From an uncultured Bacilli bacterium (GTDB lineage Bacteria; Bacillota_I; Bacilli_A; RF39; UBA660), in assembly GCA_934085595.1 (NCBI GenBank), contig CAKOHK010000001.1, positions 62,001 through 126,000 of the forward strand: DNA of 64,000 nt. Direction: 5' to 3'. The position numbers were made by a program, and so were the translations under genes. Of the stretch, positions 35,405 through 44,250 are shown piece by piece. A model generated the notes under the pieces. It was not told the origin of the DNA and did not search any database. It saw only the letters and a program-made list of their open reading frames with translations. Within the stretch, counting starts at the first letter, position 1. Each line of letters begins with the position of its first letter.

Positions 35405-35428
35405 GTTTTGGAAAAATATTTCCAAAAC
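35405..35428. promoter_or_regulatory. perfect inverted repeat abutting the -35 box (candidate operator)
   Basis: gttttggaaa and tttccaaaac form a perfect 10-bp inverted repeat with a 4-nt centre. It lies directly upstream of TTGACT and has no T-run, so it looks like a protein-binding site rather than a terminator. Confidence 0.65.
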
Positions 35429-35463
35429 ATTAAAAAATTATATGTAATTTGAATAAGCACAAT

Positions 35464-35488
35464 TAAAAAAGAGAACTTAATCTCTTTA
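35464..35488 (-). terminator. mraY terminator
   Basis: Arms aaagaga and tctcttt (7 bp) are followed by TTTTTTAATT on the minus strand. Confidence 0.7.
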
Positions 35489-35490
35489 TA

Positions 35491-36483
35491 TTACATCCAA
35501 ACACCATAATATACAGCAATCATACCAAGTCCAAATCCAACTAGATAAAATAGCTTAACTATATCTGTTTCTTCCCAACCTAATTTTTCAAAATGATGAT
35601 GTATAGGTGCCATTAAGAATACTTTCTTTCCTCTTCTTTTAATTGAATATATTTGTATTATTGATGATAATGTTTCAATAACAAATACTCCTCCGATAAC
35701 TGCAAGACTTAATTCGTGTTTAGTAAGTATTGCTACAGCCGCTAGTGTTGCTCCAAGAGCCATGCTTCCTGTATCTCCCATAAATACTTTTGCTGGATGA
35801 GAGTTAAAGTATAAAAATCCAAGTAATGAACCTACAAGTACAAAGCAGAATATTGCTATATCCTGATAACCTGTAATCCAAGTACTACCCCAAGTAATAA
35901 TGCCAAAACATAAAAATGCAATCGCACTAAGCCCACCAGCAAGTCCATCAAGTCCATCAGTCAAATTAACCGCATTACTCGAACCAACAAGCAAGAATAA
36001 AATAAATATTCCATAAAACCATTTTAAATCTATATTTATATTTAAAGATGTAATAGTTAAATAAGTATCTCCTCCACCTTTAATATATATAAAGAAGAAT
36101 ATAAGAGCTATAAGAACTTGAATAATTAATTTTTGAACTATACTAAGTCCTTTATTATCATGCTCACGCACCTTTAAATAATCATCTACAAAGCCAAGTA
36201 AAGCGTATGATATAAATACAAACACAATAATTAATATATTATGAGATAACTCAACACTACCCCTAATATAAAGTAATATCATAGCAAGTAACGTAGGTAT
36301 TATAAATATAAGTCCCCCAATAGTTGGAGTTCCATTCTTAGATGCATGTCTAAAAGCAGTATACTCACTTATAGTTTGCCCTACTTTTAGTTTTCTAAGT
36401 AATGGTATTATTAAATAACCACAAATAATAGCCCCAAATAATCCAATCATTAATCCTAAAATACTCTTAGCAAGTATCAACAT
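35491..36483 (-). CDS. mraY: phospho-N-acetylmuramoyl-pentapeptide transferase MraY
   Basis: MraY transfers phospho-MurNAc-pentapeptide to undecaprenyl phosphate, forming lipid I. About ten membrane helices are visible, with the hallmark motifs GTPTIGGLIF, the Asp pair FVDDYLKV, NLTDGLDGLAGG, KVFMGDTGSMALG and MAPIHHHFE. Length is 330 aa, normal. The gene stands alone here: none of the mur/fts genes that normally flank mraY is present, so the division and cell wall cluster is dispersed. Confidence 0.97.
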   Translation of the reverse strand: MLILAKSILGLMIGLFGAIICGYLIIPLLRKLKVGQTISEYTAFRHASKNGTPTIGGLIFIIPTLLAMILLYIRGSVELSHNILIIVFVFISYALLGFVDDYLKVREHDNKGLSIVQKLIIQVLIALIFFFIYIKGGGDTYLTITSLNINIDLKWFYGIFILFLLVGSSNAVNLTDGLDGLAGGLSAIAFLCFGIITWGSTWITGYQDIAIFCFVLVGSLLGFLYFNSHPAKVFMGDTGSMALGATLAAVAILTKHELSLAVIGGVFVIETLSSIIQIYSIKRRGKKVFLMAPIHHHFEKLGWEETDIVKLFYLVGFGLGMIAVYYGVWM

Positions 36484-36539
36484 ATTTTATCACTTCCTAC
36501 TATAATTATACATAAAATATTAAAAAATACTATACAAAA

Positions 36540-37478
36540 TTATATATTTAATAAAAAGTTTTCAATTACTTTATAACCATCAACACTACTAGATTTCATA
36601 TCTATATCTATTAAATACAATTTATGTAGTATATTCATCACTTCTTTATTACTGTATAAATTAATATAATTTATCTGAGCACTAACCATATATTTATTAA
36701 CTAGAAGTTCCCTTGCTATATCATCATTATTAAACTCTTTACTAAGTATTTTAATTTGTAATAATGTTCTATACTGTTTAGATAAAGTATTAATTATAAA
36801 ATATGGATCTATTATAAGCTCTTTAATAATCTTAAACTCATTAAATATCTTTTCTTTATTTTTACTAATAACTATATTACAAAAATTAAATATTTCATTT
36901 TCCATATTCTTAGAAATAATACTTTCAACATCACTATTAGTTATACTATTTTCTCCATATTTATAAGCAATTAATTTCATCACTTCATTAAATATATATC
37001 CATTATCACTACTATAATTATTATATCCACATCTATTTATAATCTTACTGCATAAATCACTATTTACTTTAAATCCTTCTTCATTAAATATTTCTTTAAT
37101 TTTATCAGCAAGTTTAAATCTATCTAGTTTCCCAAAGTACACAGCATTATTATTACTTTTTATTTTCTTAAATAAACTATTTTTTTCATTAATCTTTTCT
37201 TCACATTTAATAATAAGTACTTTATCATCTATATTATCTATTATTTTATTAAACATTTCTTCTTCATCTTTATTTATATTTTTAAATGAAAAATTACTTA
37301 AAATAATTAATTTCTTATTACCAAATATATCATTATACATAACTTCTTCATATAATCTATCTATTTTATCTTCTTCATAGTCTAGATTTATAATATTATC
37401 TATATTACTTTCTTTTATTAAAATAGATGTATATCTTCTAGCTAAAAAAAACTCTTCTCCATATATCAAATATATCAT
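36540..37478 (-). CDS. holA: DNA polymerase III delta subunit (clamp loader)
   Basis: HolA opens the sliding clamp. The N-terminus MIYLIYGEEFFLARRYTS is typical. The central AAA-like region (NKKLIILSNFSF) lacks a functional Walker A, as is normal for delta. The C-terminal helical collar includes ILTLSKQYRTLLQIK-like sequence (NTLSKQYRTLLQIKILSKEF). Length is 312 aa. The start overlaps the stop of the RnfC-like gene by one base (TAATG), implying coupling. Confidence 0.88.
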   Translation of the reverse strand: MIYLIYGEEFFLARRYTSILIKESNIDNIINLDYEEDKIDRLYEEVMYNDIFGNKKLIILSNFSFKNINKDEEEMFNKIIDNIDDKVLIIKCEEKINEKNSLFKKIKSNNNAVYFGKLDRFKLADKIKEIFNEEGFKVNSDLCSKIINRCGYNNYSSDNGYIFNEVMKLIAYKYGENSITNSDVESIISKNMENEIFNFCNIVISKNKEKIFNEFKIIKELIIDPYFIINTLSKQYRTLLQIKILSKEFNNDDIARELLVNKYMVSAQINYINLYSNKEVMNILHKLYLIDIDMKSSSVDGYKVIENFLLNI

Positions 37479-38338
37479 TACTTAACCTCTATTATTTTAA
37501 CATCTCTAGTTATAACAAAATCATTTATATCACTATACATATTACCATTTATATAAACACTTTTGTTTTTATATTTAATTTTAAATGTATCTAATACCTC
37601 TGTTAAACTACTATAAACTTTAGTTTTAATTGCTACTTTATTATTATCACTTATTATACTTATCATAGTACTATCAAAAAATGAATCTTGATGTATTGCT
37701 TTACCAGCAGCCATTATATCTTCTACATCATAAAAGACACATGATTTATCATTAAACTTTTTATTACTATGAACTATACATATATTATCAAAAGCATTTA
37801 TATATTTATTATAAGCATCTATACTAACAAAATCTTCACGAGGAACAACTATATAACATACTTTAATATTATATACATTAAGTATTTCATCTATAGTTTC
37901 AAGTATCTCATCATAAGATTCATAATTAATAAACATATCTCCTATATCATTCTTAGAATTATAAGTACTATTAACTATTAAAGTACTCTTACTATTAAGT
38001 CTTTTATATAGTCCGTGTTTTATAAGTAAATCATTAATTTCATTCTTATTAAGACTAGAAATATCTTTATATGGATTTAATACTTTCTTTCTATCCATAA
38101 AATCATTTTCTATAATAAGTGCTTCACTATGTCCACTTAAATAATTCATTTTCATGCTACCTGCAAGTACTCCACTTACATCACTAAATATATTACTATT
38201 ATCTTTTCTAGTTCCTATTATAGAATTATTATATATCTTTTTATCTTTTCTAATACTTAAGTTTTCTATATTATCATAAGGTATATATACAAAAGAAGGA
38301 CTATAAAAAGTTAAATATTCATAAGTTTTCTTTTTCAT
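37478..38338 (-). CDS. RnfC-like barrel/SLBB protein without iron-sulfur motifs
   Basis: The 286-aa protein resembles the N-terminal two thirds of RnfC: a barrel-sandwich segment (VYIPYDNIENLSIRKDKKI), DVSGVLAGSMKMN, IIENDFMDRK (RnfC form IENDGxD) and a Rossmann-like middle. The CxxCxxC clusters that carry 4Fe-4S centres in RnfC are absent; only two isolated cysteine positions occur late. No other rnf genes are near. It is therefore unlikely to move electrons, and the function is unknown. It is translationally coupled to holA. Confidence 0.6.
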   Translation of the reverse strand: MKKKTYEYLTFYSPSFVYIPYDNIENLSIRKDKKIYNNSIIGTRKDNSNIFSDVSGVLAGSMKMNYLSGHSEALIIENDFMDRKKVLNPYKDISSLNKNEINDLLIKHGLYKRLNSKSTLIVNSTYNSKNDIGDMFINYESYDEILETIDEILNVYNIKVCYIVVPREDFVSIDAYNKYINAFDNICIVHSNKKFNDKSCVFYDVEDIMAAGKAIHQDSFFDSTMISIISDNNKVAIKTKVYSSLTEVLDTFKIKYKNKSVYINGNMYSDINDFVITRDVKIIEVK

Positions 38339-38393
38339 ATATTCCTCCTAATAACATTATATATTAATTAATCTTTTTTTTAAAGAAAAAATT

Positions 38394-38424
38394 AAAAAAC
38401 ACACAAGATTACATCTCATGTGCT
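38394..38424 (-). terminator. terminator after yqeY
   Basis: An imperfect stem of cacaaga and tctcatgtg is followed by TTTTTTAATTTTTT on the minus strand. Confidence 0.6.
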
Positions 38425-38432
38425 ATAAATAA

Positions 38433-38876
38433 TTATTGTAATTTAGATTTAATTAATGTACTAACTTTAGCCATATCGTATCTACCTTTTACTTTAGGAG
38501 TAACTTCTTTCATAATTTTACCCATATCTTTAATACCAACCGGCTTAACTTCAAGTATAATATCATCAACTATTTTAATTACTTCTTCTTCACTTAATTG
38601 TTCAGGTAAATATTTCTTTAATAGATTTATTTCTCTCTTAGCATTTTCTATCAAATCATTTCTATTACCTTTTTCAAACTCTATTATAGTAGCTTCCAAA
38701 GTCTTAATTTGTTTGCTTACTACACCTATTACTAAGTCATCAGTTATTTCTTCTAATTTATTATTTATTCTATCTAAATCAATTGCGCTTTTAAGCATAC
38801 GAATCGTACCAAGAGTCTCTTTATCATGACTCTTCATAGCTTCTTTCATATCATTAGATATTACTTGATATAACAT
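38433..38876 (-). CDS. yqeY: GatB/YqeY domain protein
   Basis: The 147-aa helical protein has the YqeY signature: an N-terminal DMKEAMKSHDKETLGTIRML, central EIEFEKGNRNDL-like sequence, KYLPEQLSEEEV, and C-terminal DMGKIMKEVTPKVKGRYDMA. The domain resembles the tRNA-binding tail of GatB, but its free-standing role is unclear. It follows rpsU closely (9 nt), as in other Firmicutes where rpsU-yqeY form an operon. Confidence 0.92.
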   Translation of the reverse strand: MLYQVISNDMKEAMKSHDKETLGTIRMLKSAIDLDRINNKLEEITDDLVIGVVSKQIKTLEATIIEFEKGNRNDLIENAKREINLLKKYLPEQLSEEEVIKIVDDIILEVKPVGIKDMGKIMKEVTPKVKGRYDMAKVSTLIKSKLQ

Positions 38877-38885
38877 ATTTCCTCC

Positions 38886-39080
38886 TTAGTCGTTTCTTTT
38901 CTTATTATGTTTTCTAGCATTTTTAATGCCTTCTTTTTTAGCTTCTCTTCTAAGAACGCCTGGTTTAGAATATTCTTTTCTTTTCTTACATTCTGAAGGG
39001 ATGCCACTTCTTTGAACTTTAACTTTAAATCTCTTTAAAGCGTTTTCAATATTACCATCTTTAACATCTACATGAGTCAT
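38886..39080 (-). CDS. rpsU: 30S ribosomal protein S21
   Basis: The start at 39080 is chosen because GGGAGGGTAG precedes it and the product MTHVDVKDGNIENALKRFK fits S21. The longer frame to 39140 would add an unrelated hydrophobic leader. Length is 64 aa, with the basic C-terminus (RREAKKEGIKNARKHNKKR) typical of S21. It heads the rpsU-yqeY pair. Confidence 0.95.
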   Translation of the reverse strand: MTHVDVKDGNIENALKRFKVKVQRSGIPSECKKRKEYSKPGVLRREAKKEGIKNARKHNKKRND

Positions 39081-39179
39081 ACTTACTACCCTCCCTTCAT
39101 GACCAATTATGATTATAATACAAAATAGTCCAAATTTCAAGCACCTTTTTGCATAGATTTGACATAAAATTACATAAAA

Positions 39180-40196
39180 CTACATATTTAATAGTTCACT
39201 TATCACATCATGTAGTGTTTCACCAGTTATTATTTTAATATTAAGATTATATTTATTACGTACTTTTATTGCTTCATCATAGTTTCCTTTAGGTACTATA
39301 AATATATCTGCTTTCTTTTTAGAAGCACCAAGTAACTTATATTTAACTCCATCAATAATACCAATTTTCCCATTTTCATCAATAGTTCCAGTACCAGATA
39401 TTTTATAGCCTTTAGTTAAATCATAACTAGTAATTTTATCATAAATATATAAAGCACACATAAGTCCTCTTGAAGCACCACTCTCATTATCTTTAAAAAC
39501 ATATTCAACTGTAGGATTAGTACTCACATTCTTAACTTCAGCTATCATAACTCCCATAATAACTCTATTATTTTCTTTATATAATTTAGAATAACATTCT
39601 TTATTTTTACCATCACGAATAACACTTATTTTTATAGTTTCACCGCTACTATACTTAGATATTATATTTTTTAAATCATTAAAATCTTTAACTTCTTCAC
39701 CATTTATCTTCTTAATAATATCTCCAACTATCATATCAGTATCACTATCATTATTAACAAAAGATACAGTTAAATCATAACTATCTATATTATAACTAAT
39801 CCCAGCTTCCTTAAAAGCACTAATAACCGCATCATAACTAGTTTCTTTTAAATATATTTTATTTCTTAAAACTATTTCATCAGCATTCTCATCTTCTATT
39901 CTAGATTTATCTATACTAACAAGATCCCAATTAGGTATTATATAAGATAGTAATATAATCGGAAGAGTTCCATTTTTAGCACTTACATAAGTTAAATTAA
40001 AGCTTCCACTACTCTTATATTCATCACTAACTTTAATCCTACCATCTAAATCAATTAATGAACCAGGACTATAAATATAATAATTAAATCTAATGAAAAA
40101 CCACGGTACTATAAGCAAAAATATAATATATGCTTTATAGTTACATCTAATATCATTCTTAATATATTTTAAAACTTTATTTATAACTTCTTTCAT
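39180..40196 (-). CDS. ylbL: membrane-anchored PDZ/Lon-type protease (YlbL/SepM family)
   Basis: One N-terminal helix (residues ~22-40) is followed by a PDZ domain (DMIVGDIIKKINGEEVKDFN) and an S16/Lon-type protease domain. The catalytic Ser lies in SGASRGLM (usual GPSAGLM), and the catalytic Lys in DGVKYKLLGASK. Length is 338 aa. Relatives process secreted signals or trim envelope proteins. It is divergent from ylbJ, its neighbour in B. subtilis as well. Confidence 0.88.
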   Translation of the reverse strand: MKEVINKVLKYIKNDIRCNYKAYIIFLLIVPWFFIRFNYYIYSPGSLIDLDGRIKVSDEYKSSGSFNLTYVSAKNGTLPIILLSYIIPNWDLVSIDKSRIEDENADEIVLRNKIYLKETSYDAVISAFKEAGISYNIDSYDLTVSFVNNDSDTDMIVGDIIKKINGEEVKDFNDLKNIISKYSSGETIKISVIRDGKNKECYSKLYKENNRVIMGVMIAEVKNVSTNPTVEYVFKDNESGASRGLMCALYIYDKITSYDLTKGYKISGTGTIDENGKIGIIDGVKYKLLGASKKKADIFIVPKGNYDEAIKVRNKYNLNIKIITGETLHDVISELLNM

Positions 40197-40243
40197 TTTA
40201 TCCTCCCATAATAATATTATTATAACATAAAGGAGATATGTAA

Positions 40244-41164
40244 ATGCATAAAAAATATATACTACTAACTTTTATATTAATAATATTTTTACTTAATATA
40301 AACATAGTACTTTCATCAGTAACTGAAGCTTCAGTTATATTTTATACCAAGATATTTGTATCAGTATTTCCATTTATAATATTATCAAACATATTAATAT
40401 ATTTTAATTATCACTTATTCTTAAATAAAATATTTAAAAAACCACTAAATAAACTATTTAATATATCTTCTTCCTCTATAATATTTATACTAAGTATTTT
40501 ATCAAGTATGCCATCAAACTCTATATATACTAAAAACTTACTTGATAACAAATTAATAAATACTACTGAAGCAAATAAAATATTAACTTTTACATACTTT
40601 CCATCTATAAGTTTCATGATCGGTACGGTGGGTTATAAAATGTTTAATAATATTAAAATAGGTATAATTTTATTATTATCTAACTACATATATAATATTT
40701 TAATAGGTATATATTTAAGAAAAGATAAAATTAACTTCACTTTAGAAAATGAAAACTCTATCAATAAAACATCATTTTTTGATATGTTAACAAATACCAT
40801 ATTAAATGCATTTAAAACATGCGCTATTATATTAGGTAACTTAATAATATTTATAATTATAATAAATATATTAAATAAATATTTAAATATAAATAATACT
40901 TTATTATCTATACTATCAGGACTACTTGAATTAACAACTGGAAGTGATATGTTATCTTTATTAGATATTAATATAAACTTAAAAATAGCTCTTACTTCTC
41001 TAATAATTAACTTTAGTGGTCTATCTATATTATTTCAATCTAAAAGTATATTAAATGATTATAATATAAATATAAAAAGAATATTAATTATTAAACTAAT
41101 ATTCTCTATAATAATATCTATTTTATTATATATATTCTTATATTATAGTGCTTTATATTCATAA
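40244..41164 (+). CDS. ylbJ: YlbJ-like membrane protein (nucleoside-recognition/Gate domain)
   Basis: The 306-aa protein has about eight hydrophobic helices and Gate-domain sequence (SVFPFIILSNILIYF, SSMPSNSIYTKNLLDN, TFTYFPSISFMIGTVGYKMF). YlbJ is a sporulation membrane protein in B. subtilis, where ylbJ and ylbL are also close neighbours. It is the only membrane gene here on the plus strand, and its 3' end overlaps the last pilin gene by 22 nt in a tail-to-tail arrangement. GGAG precedes the start. Confidence 0.8.
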   Translation: MHKKYILLTFILIIFLLNINIVLSSVTEASVIFYTKIFVSVFPFIILSNILIYFNYHLFLNKIFKKPLNKLFNISSSSIIFILSILSSMPSNSIYTKNLLDNKLINTTEANKILTFTYFPSISFMIGTVGYKMFNNIKIGIILLLSNYIYNILIGIYLRKDKINFTLENENSINKTSFFDMLTNTILNAFKTCAIILGNLIIFIIIINILNKYLNINNTLLSILSGLLELTTGSDMLSLLDININLKIALTSLIINFSGLSILFQSKSILNDYNINIKRILIIKLIFSIIISILLYIFLYYSALYS

Positions 41165-41754
41165 TTTTTATAATTTGAATATAACTTTACATCATAATTT
41201 CTATCACTAGCAATTATAGTTATAATAAATACTTTTTCTTTATTACTTATATCTATAGTAGTATTAGTAATAGAAGCAAAATGATAATTATATACATTTA
41301 TAAGTTTACTAGCACTATCATTTCCTTCATAATTAGAAGTTGATTTAATAGTTTTAATAAACATATTTTTATCATTCTTACTATCTCTATATTCAATAGT
41401 ACTATAAGTTTCAATACTAAATCCATTACTTCCTCTATTAGTATAATTTTTTTTATCCTTTTTTATTCTAAGAGCAAGACTTCTCTCTTCCCCATCCATT
41501 AGTTTAATATTGCACATATATCTATTATCATTTTCTTTATTACAAGAAACTTCTCTTATTCCATCATGTGCTATAAAATCATCATTTATAATATTACTAG
41601 TAAGACTACCAAATACTTTAATATCAGTATCATTATCACTATCATTATATACTTCTCTAAGTCTTATTAAACTAGACATCATAAATACAAGTATAACACT
41701 AACAAGAGTAATACTAACAAGTAACTCTATTAAAGTAAATCCTTTCTTATTCAT
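41143..41754 (-). CDS. type IV prepilin-like protein (ComG/PulG type)
   Basis: The N-terminus MNKKGFTLIELLVSITLVSV is a canonical class III signal, cut by prepilin peptidase after Gly with Glu at +5, and runs into a hydrophobic helix. The rest (residues 35-203) is a pilin-type globular head without an obvious disulfide. Length is 203 aa. It is the last of three consecutive pilin-like genes (43140 to 41143) with gaps of 4 nt or overlap. No ATPase or peptidase gene lies near, so assembly machinery must be encoded elsewhere. Confidence 0.88.
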   Translation of the reverse strand: MNKKGFTLIELLVSITLVSVILVFMMSSLIRLREVYNDSDNDTDIKVFGSLTSNIINDDFIAHDGIREVSCNKENDNRYMCNIKLMDGEERSLALRIKKDKKNYTNRGSNGFSIETYSTIEYRDSKNDKNMFIKTIKSTSNYEGNDSASKLINVYNYHFASITNTTIDISNKEKVFIITIIASDRNYDVKLYSNYKNYEYKAL

Positions 41755-41758
41755 ATAT

Positions 41759-42241
41759 TTACTCCATTTCTATAGAAGCATAATAATATTTCCCGTTTCT
41801 ATAAAACACCCCTACTGCATAAGTCTTATTATTATCTTTCTCTTTATCACTTATATATTCTAAATAATTAATAGTTCCACTTTGATATCTACTATAATTG
41901 TTTTTAACTTCATTACTTAGATTTTTAATAACACCAGCATATAACAAATCATACTTTTTCATAACACTATCACATGAACTTATATATTTATTTATATCAC
42001 TACTACTACAGTTATCTCTTCTAGTAAAGAAATTACTTCCATAAGTTATATAATTATCTTTAAGTGTAGTACCAATATTCATAAAAGTATAAAGAGCATA
42101 TATATCACTTGAATTATCATAATATGTATTAATATCTACTCTTTTCATAATAATAGTATAATTAACAAGTAACATACTAGTAGCTAACGCAACCACTGTA
42201 AGAACAGCAATAGTTTCTAAAAACACAAATCCTTTTTTCAT
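41759..42241 (-). CDS. prepilin-like minor pilin, 160 aa
   Basis: The protein begins MKKGFVFLETIAVLTVVALA, a class III signal with the usual Gly-Phe and Glu at +5, followed by one hydrophobic helix. The head domain includes three cysteines around residues 74-90 and a Tyr-rich C-terminus (VGVFYRNGKYYYASIEME). It overlaps the upstream gene by 4 nt (ATGA). Confidence 0.8.
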   Translation of the reverse strand: MKKGFVFLETIAVLTVVALATSMLLVNYTIIMKRVDINTYYDNSSDIYALYTFMNIGTTLKDNYITYGSNFFTRRDNCSSSDINKYISSCDSVMKKYDLLYAGVIKNLSNEVKNNYSRYQSGTINYLEYISDKEKDNNKTYAVGVFYRNGKYYYASIEME

Positions 42242-43140
42242 AGTTTCACCACATATGGACTATAATATTTTCCATTTCCTCTTTTAACTCTAACACTGCT
42301 TTTGAAAGATATAACGCCCTTTAAATAAGCATTAGAAGTATAACTTGTACTAACTAAAGTATTATTATATACATATATATTATTACCACTTCTTGACATA
42401 GTCCATATATTATTAGGAATATAAGAATTAGATAAACCACTAAGTACTACTTCACTAGCACTAACAAGCCCCATAGGATATTTAAGTTTACCGTTTCCAT
42501 TATAACTAGAAACACTATAAGAATAATTAGAACACTTTAACGATATACTAGAATTATACACATCAGCACAATAAACACTATCTTCTAAATAATCTTTATA
42601 CTTTAATATATTATTTTCATAAAAACTATCTAAATTATTTTTAACATTACTACTTTCATATAAATTATTACTAGTAGAATAACTAACTAAACTTCCATTA
42701 TCAACACTACATGCTTCATTACTATATTTTCCATAATATATTGCCCTAACTCCAGAAGAAGTATTACTTTTAATAATTCTAAAACACATATTTCCAAGAG
42801 CCACAAAATTATTAACATCTTTTCCCCTATAATAATATATCTTATTACTATCTAAAGTTCTATATAAAAGCCCTTCTCCATTAGTACTACTACTATTTTT
42901 AGTAAAATCTATAGAAGAATCACTAACCGGATTATTATCATTAATTATTCTGCATAAAAGAAAATCACTATCACTATCGCACATACCATAATTAAGTTTA
43001 ATTTCGCTCTCTACTTTTTCATTTATAGTATTTAAATAATTAAGTTTCCTAGTATAATTAAGTACTATTATTACATTAATAAATACAAAAACTATAAAAA
43101 ATGAATAAACAAGTGTAGTTGAAACAAATCCCTTTTTCAT
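42238..43140 (-). CDS. pilin-like protein with a C-terminal domain of the surface-protein family
   Basis: The N-terminus MKKGFVSTTLVYSFFIVFVF resembles a prepilin signal, although Glu at +5 is replaced (STTLV). Residues ~95-300 align with the C-domain of copies A to D: YYYRGKDVNNFVALGNMCFR with IIK (family YRYQGKTPNNYITF..VWRII), YPMGLVSASEV (family YPSDYMYAS), IWTMSRSGNN (family FWAVSP) and VRVKRGNGKYYSPYVV (family VRQSVYL..GDGSSNNPFVI). Cysteines at about 117 and 155 may pair. It heads the pilin operon and could be the adhesive tip. The segment matching the hypervariable block is AT-rich here. Confidence 0.72.
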   Translation of the reverse strand: MKKGFVSTTLVYSFFIVFVFINVIIVLNYTRKLNYLNTINEKVESEIKLNYGMCDSDSDFLLCRIINDNNPVSDSSIDFTKNSSSTNGEGLLYRTLDSNKIYYYRGKDVNNFVALGNMCFRIIKSNTSSGVRAIYYGKYSNEACSVDNGSLVSYSTSNNLYESSNVKNNLDSFYENNILKYKDYLEDSVYCADVYNSSISLKCSNYSYSVSSYNGNGKLKYPMGLVSASEVVLSGLSNSYIPNNIWTMSRSGNNIYVYNNTLVSTSYTSNAYLKGVISFKSSVRVKRGNGKYYSPYVVKL

Positions 43141-43206
43141 ATACTCTCCTACTATAATTATATATTTACTAAAATATTTTGTAAAGCATTTATTAAATAA
43201 ATAAGT

Positions 43207-43236
43207 TTGACTTAAGTATATATATTATGTTATAGT
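43207..43236 (+). promoter_or_regulatory. promoter of the lipoprotein gene
   Basis: TTGACT (43207-43212), 18 nt, TATAGT (43231-43236), followed by GGGAGG before the ATG. Confidence 0.75.
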
Positions 43237-43259
43237 ATCTTTAAATCAGGGAGGCAAAA

Positions 43260-43931
43260 ATGAAAAAGAAATTAAATAGACTTTTATCTAGTATTTTATG
43301 TACTCTTAGCATTATATCTTTAAGTTCATGTGCTAAAGATACGAATTGTGATATTGATATTAAGCATTATCATATTTATAAAAATGAAGAAACGGGTTAT
43401 AGTAAGTTTTCTAAAGGCGAAAAAGAATATATACATACTTTAGAAGGTACTTTATATAAAACTGATGCTTATGCTTACATAGATGATTATACTAATATGC
43501 TTTACAAAAATAATTTATCTTATGTATTTGATAATAAAGATTATTTAAGAACTAAAATGACTCGTATAGATGAAAGAGAAGAATATAAACTTGTATCTAA
43601 ATATGGCTATCATTATTCTTATGAGTATGATTATAATCCAGCGACTGAAGAATATGAATTCTTTTATGGTAATCATTACGGATATTATGAAGAGTATGAT
43701 TGGGTAGAAATATCTCCATATGAATACACTTATAATAAAGTAAGAGATATACACTACACTTATAAGTTTTATAAATATGAAGATGGTAAATTAATATCAA
43801 AAACATTTGATAAATTAGAAGATGTACCAAGTGAATATAATTTATTTAATTCTTCTTCCTTAATTGTAAAAGAAATATCTGATGATTATTATTTAACACC
43901 TGAAAATACAAAAACAATAAAAAATAATTAA
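43260..43931 (+). CDS. Tyr-rich lipoprotein, 223 aa
   Basis: A lipobox LSSC places the lipidated Cys at residue 24. The mature protein is very rich in Tyr, Glu and Asp (YGYHYSYEYDYNPATEEYEF) and has no other membrane segment, so it should be exposed on the outer face of the membrane. No family is recognised. It has its own promoter, and the tRNA-Met promoter starts right after its stop. It might bind a cation or a polymer through the acidic/aromatic stretch, but that is speculation. Confidence 0.75.
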   Translation: MKKKLNRLLSSILCTLSIISLSSCAKDTNCDIDIKHYHIYKNEETGYSKFSKGEKEYIHTLEGTLYKTDAYAYIDDYTNMLYKNNLSYVFDNKDYLRTKMTRIDEREEYKLVSKYGYHYSYEYDYNPATEEYEFFYGNHYGYYEEYDWVEISPYEYTYNKVRDIHYTYKFYKYEDGKLISKTFDKLEDVPSEYNLFNSSSLIVKEISDDYYLTPENTKTIKNN

Positions 43932-43938
43932 AAAAGTA

Positions 43939-43967
43939 TTGAAAAACATGTATAATTATGATATATT
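43939..43967 (+). promoter_or_regulatory. tRNA-Met promoter inside an inverted repeat
   Basis: TTGAAA (43939-43944), 17 nt, TATATT (43962-43967). A perfect 10-bp inverted repeat (acatgtataa at 43946-43955, ttatacatgt at 43968-43977) brackets the -10 box. Confidence 0.7.
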
Positions 43968-43982
43968 TTATACATGTCTTAT

Positions 43983-44059
43983 GGCGATGTAGCTCAGTTG
44001 GCTAGAGCACACGGTTCATACCCGTGGTGTCGAGGGTTCGAATCCCCCCGTCGCTACCA
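43983..44059 (+). tRNA. tRNA-Met (elongator, anticodon CAT), CCA encoded
   Basis: The 77-nt cloverleaf begins GGCGATGTAGCTCAGTTGG. The anticodon stem CACGG/CCGTG encloses TTCATAC (anticodon CAT), the T-arm is GGGTTCGAATCCC, and CCA is encoded. The sequence resembles B. subtilis elongator tRNA-Met, and the acceptor starts with a G-U pair, unlike initiator tRNA. An Ile2 (lysidine) tRNA is less likely on overall similarity. Confidence 0.92.
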
Positions 44060-44091
44060 AAAAGATATTTACCCAAAACTTGGGTTTAATA

Positions 44092-44124
44092 AAAACTAAT
44101 TCTAAAAAGGAATTAGTTTTTTAT
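44092..44124 (+). terminator. tRNA-Met terminator
   Basis: aaaactaattc pairs with gaattagtttt (11 bp) and is followed by TTATT. A smaller hairpin acccaa/ttgggt precedes it. Confidence 0.85.
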
Positions 44125-44221
44125 TATTCAAAATAAAAACTATAACTATAAAGTCATCTATAGCACTTCTATTATAACTTCAATATCACCACCCTTCACT
44201 TAACAAATCATATATCATAAA

Positions 44222-44250
44222 TTGACAAACATATCAAAAAATGATAATAT
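44222..44250 (+). promoter_or_regulatory. promoter of the 343-aa gene
   Basis: TTGACA (44222-44227), 17 nt, TAATAT (44245-44250). It covers an upstream in-frame TTG, ruling that out as the start. Confidence 0.8.
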
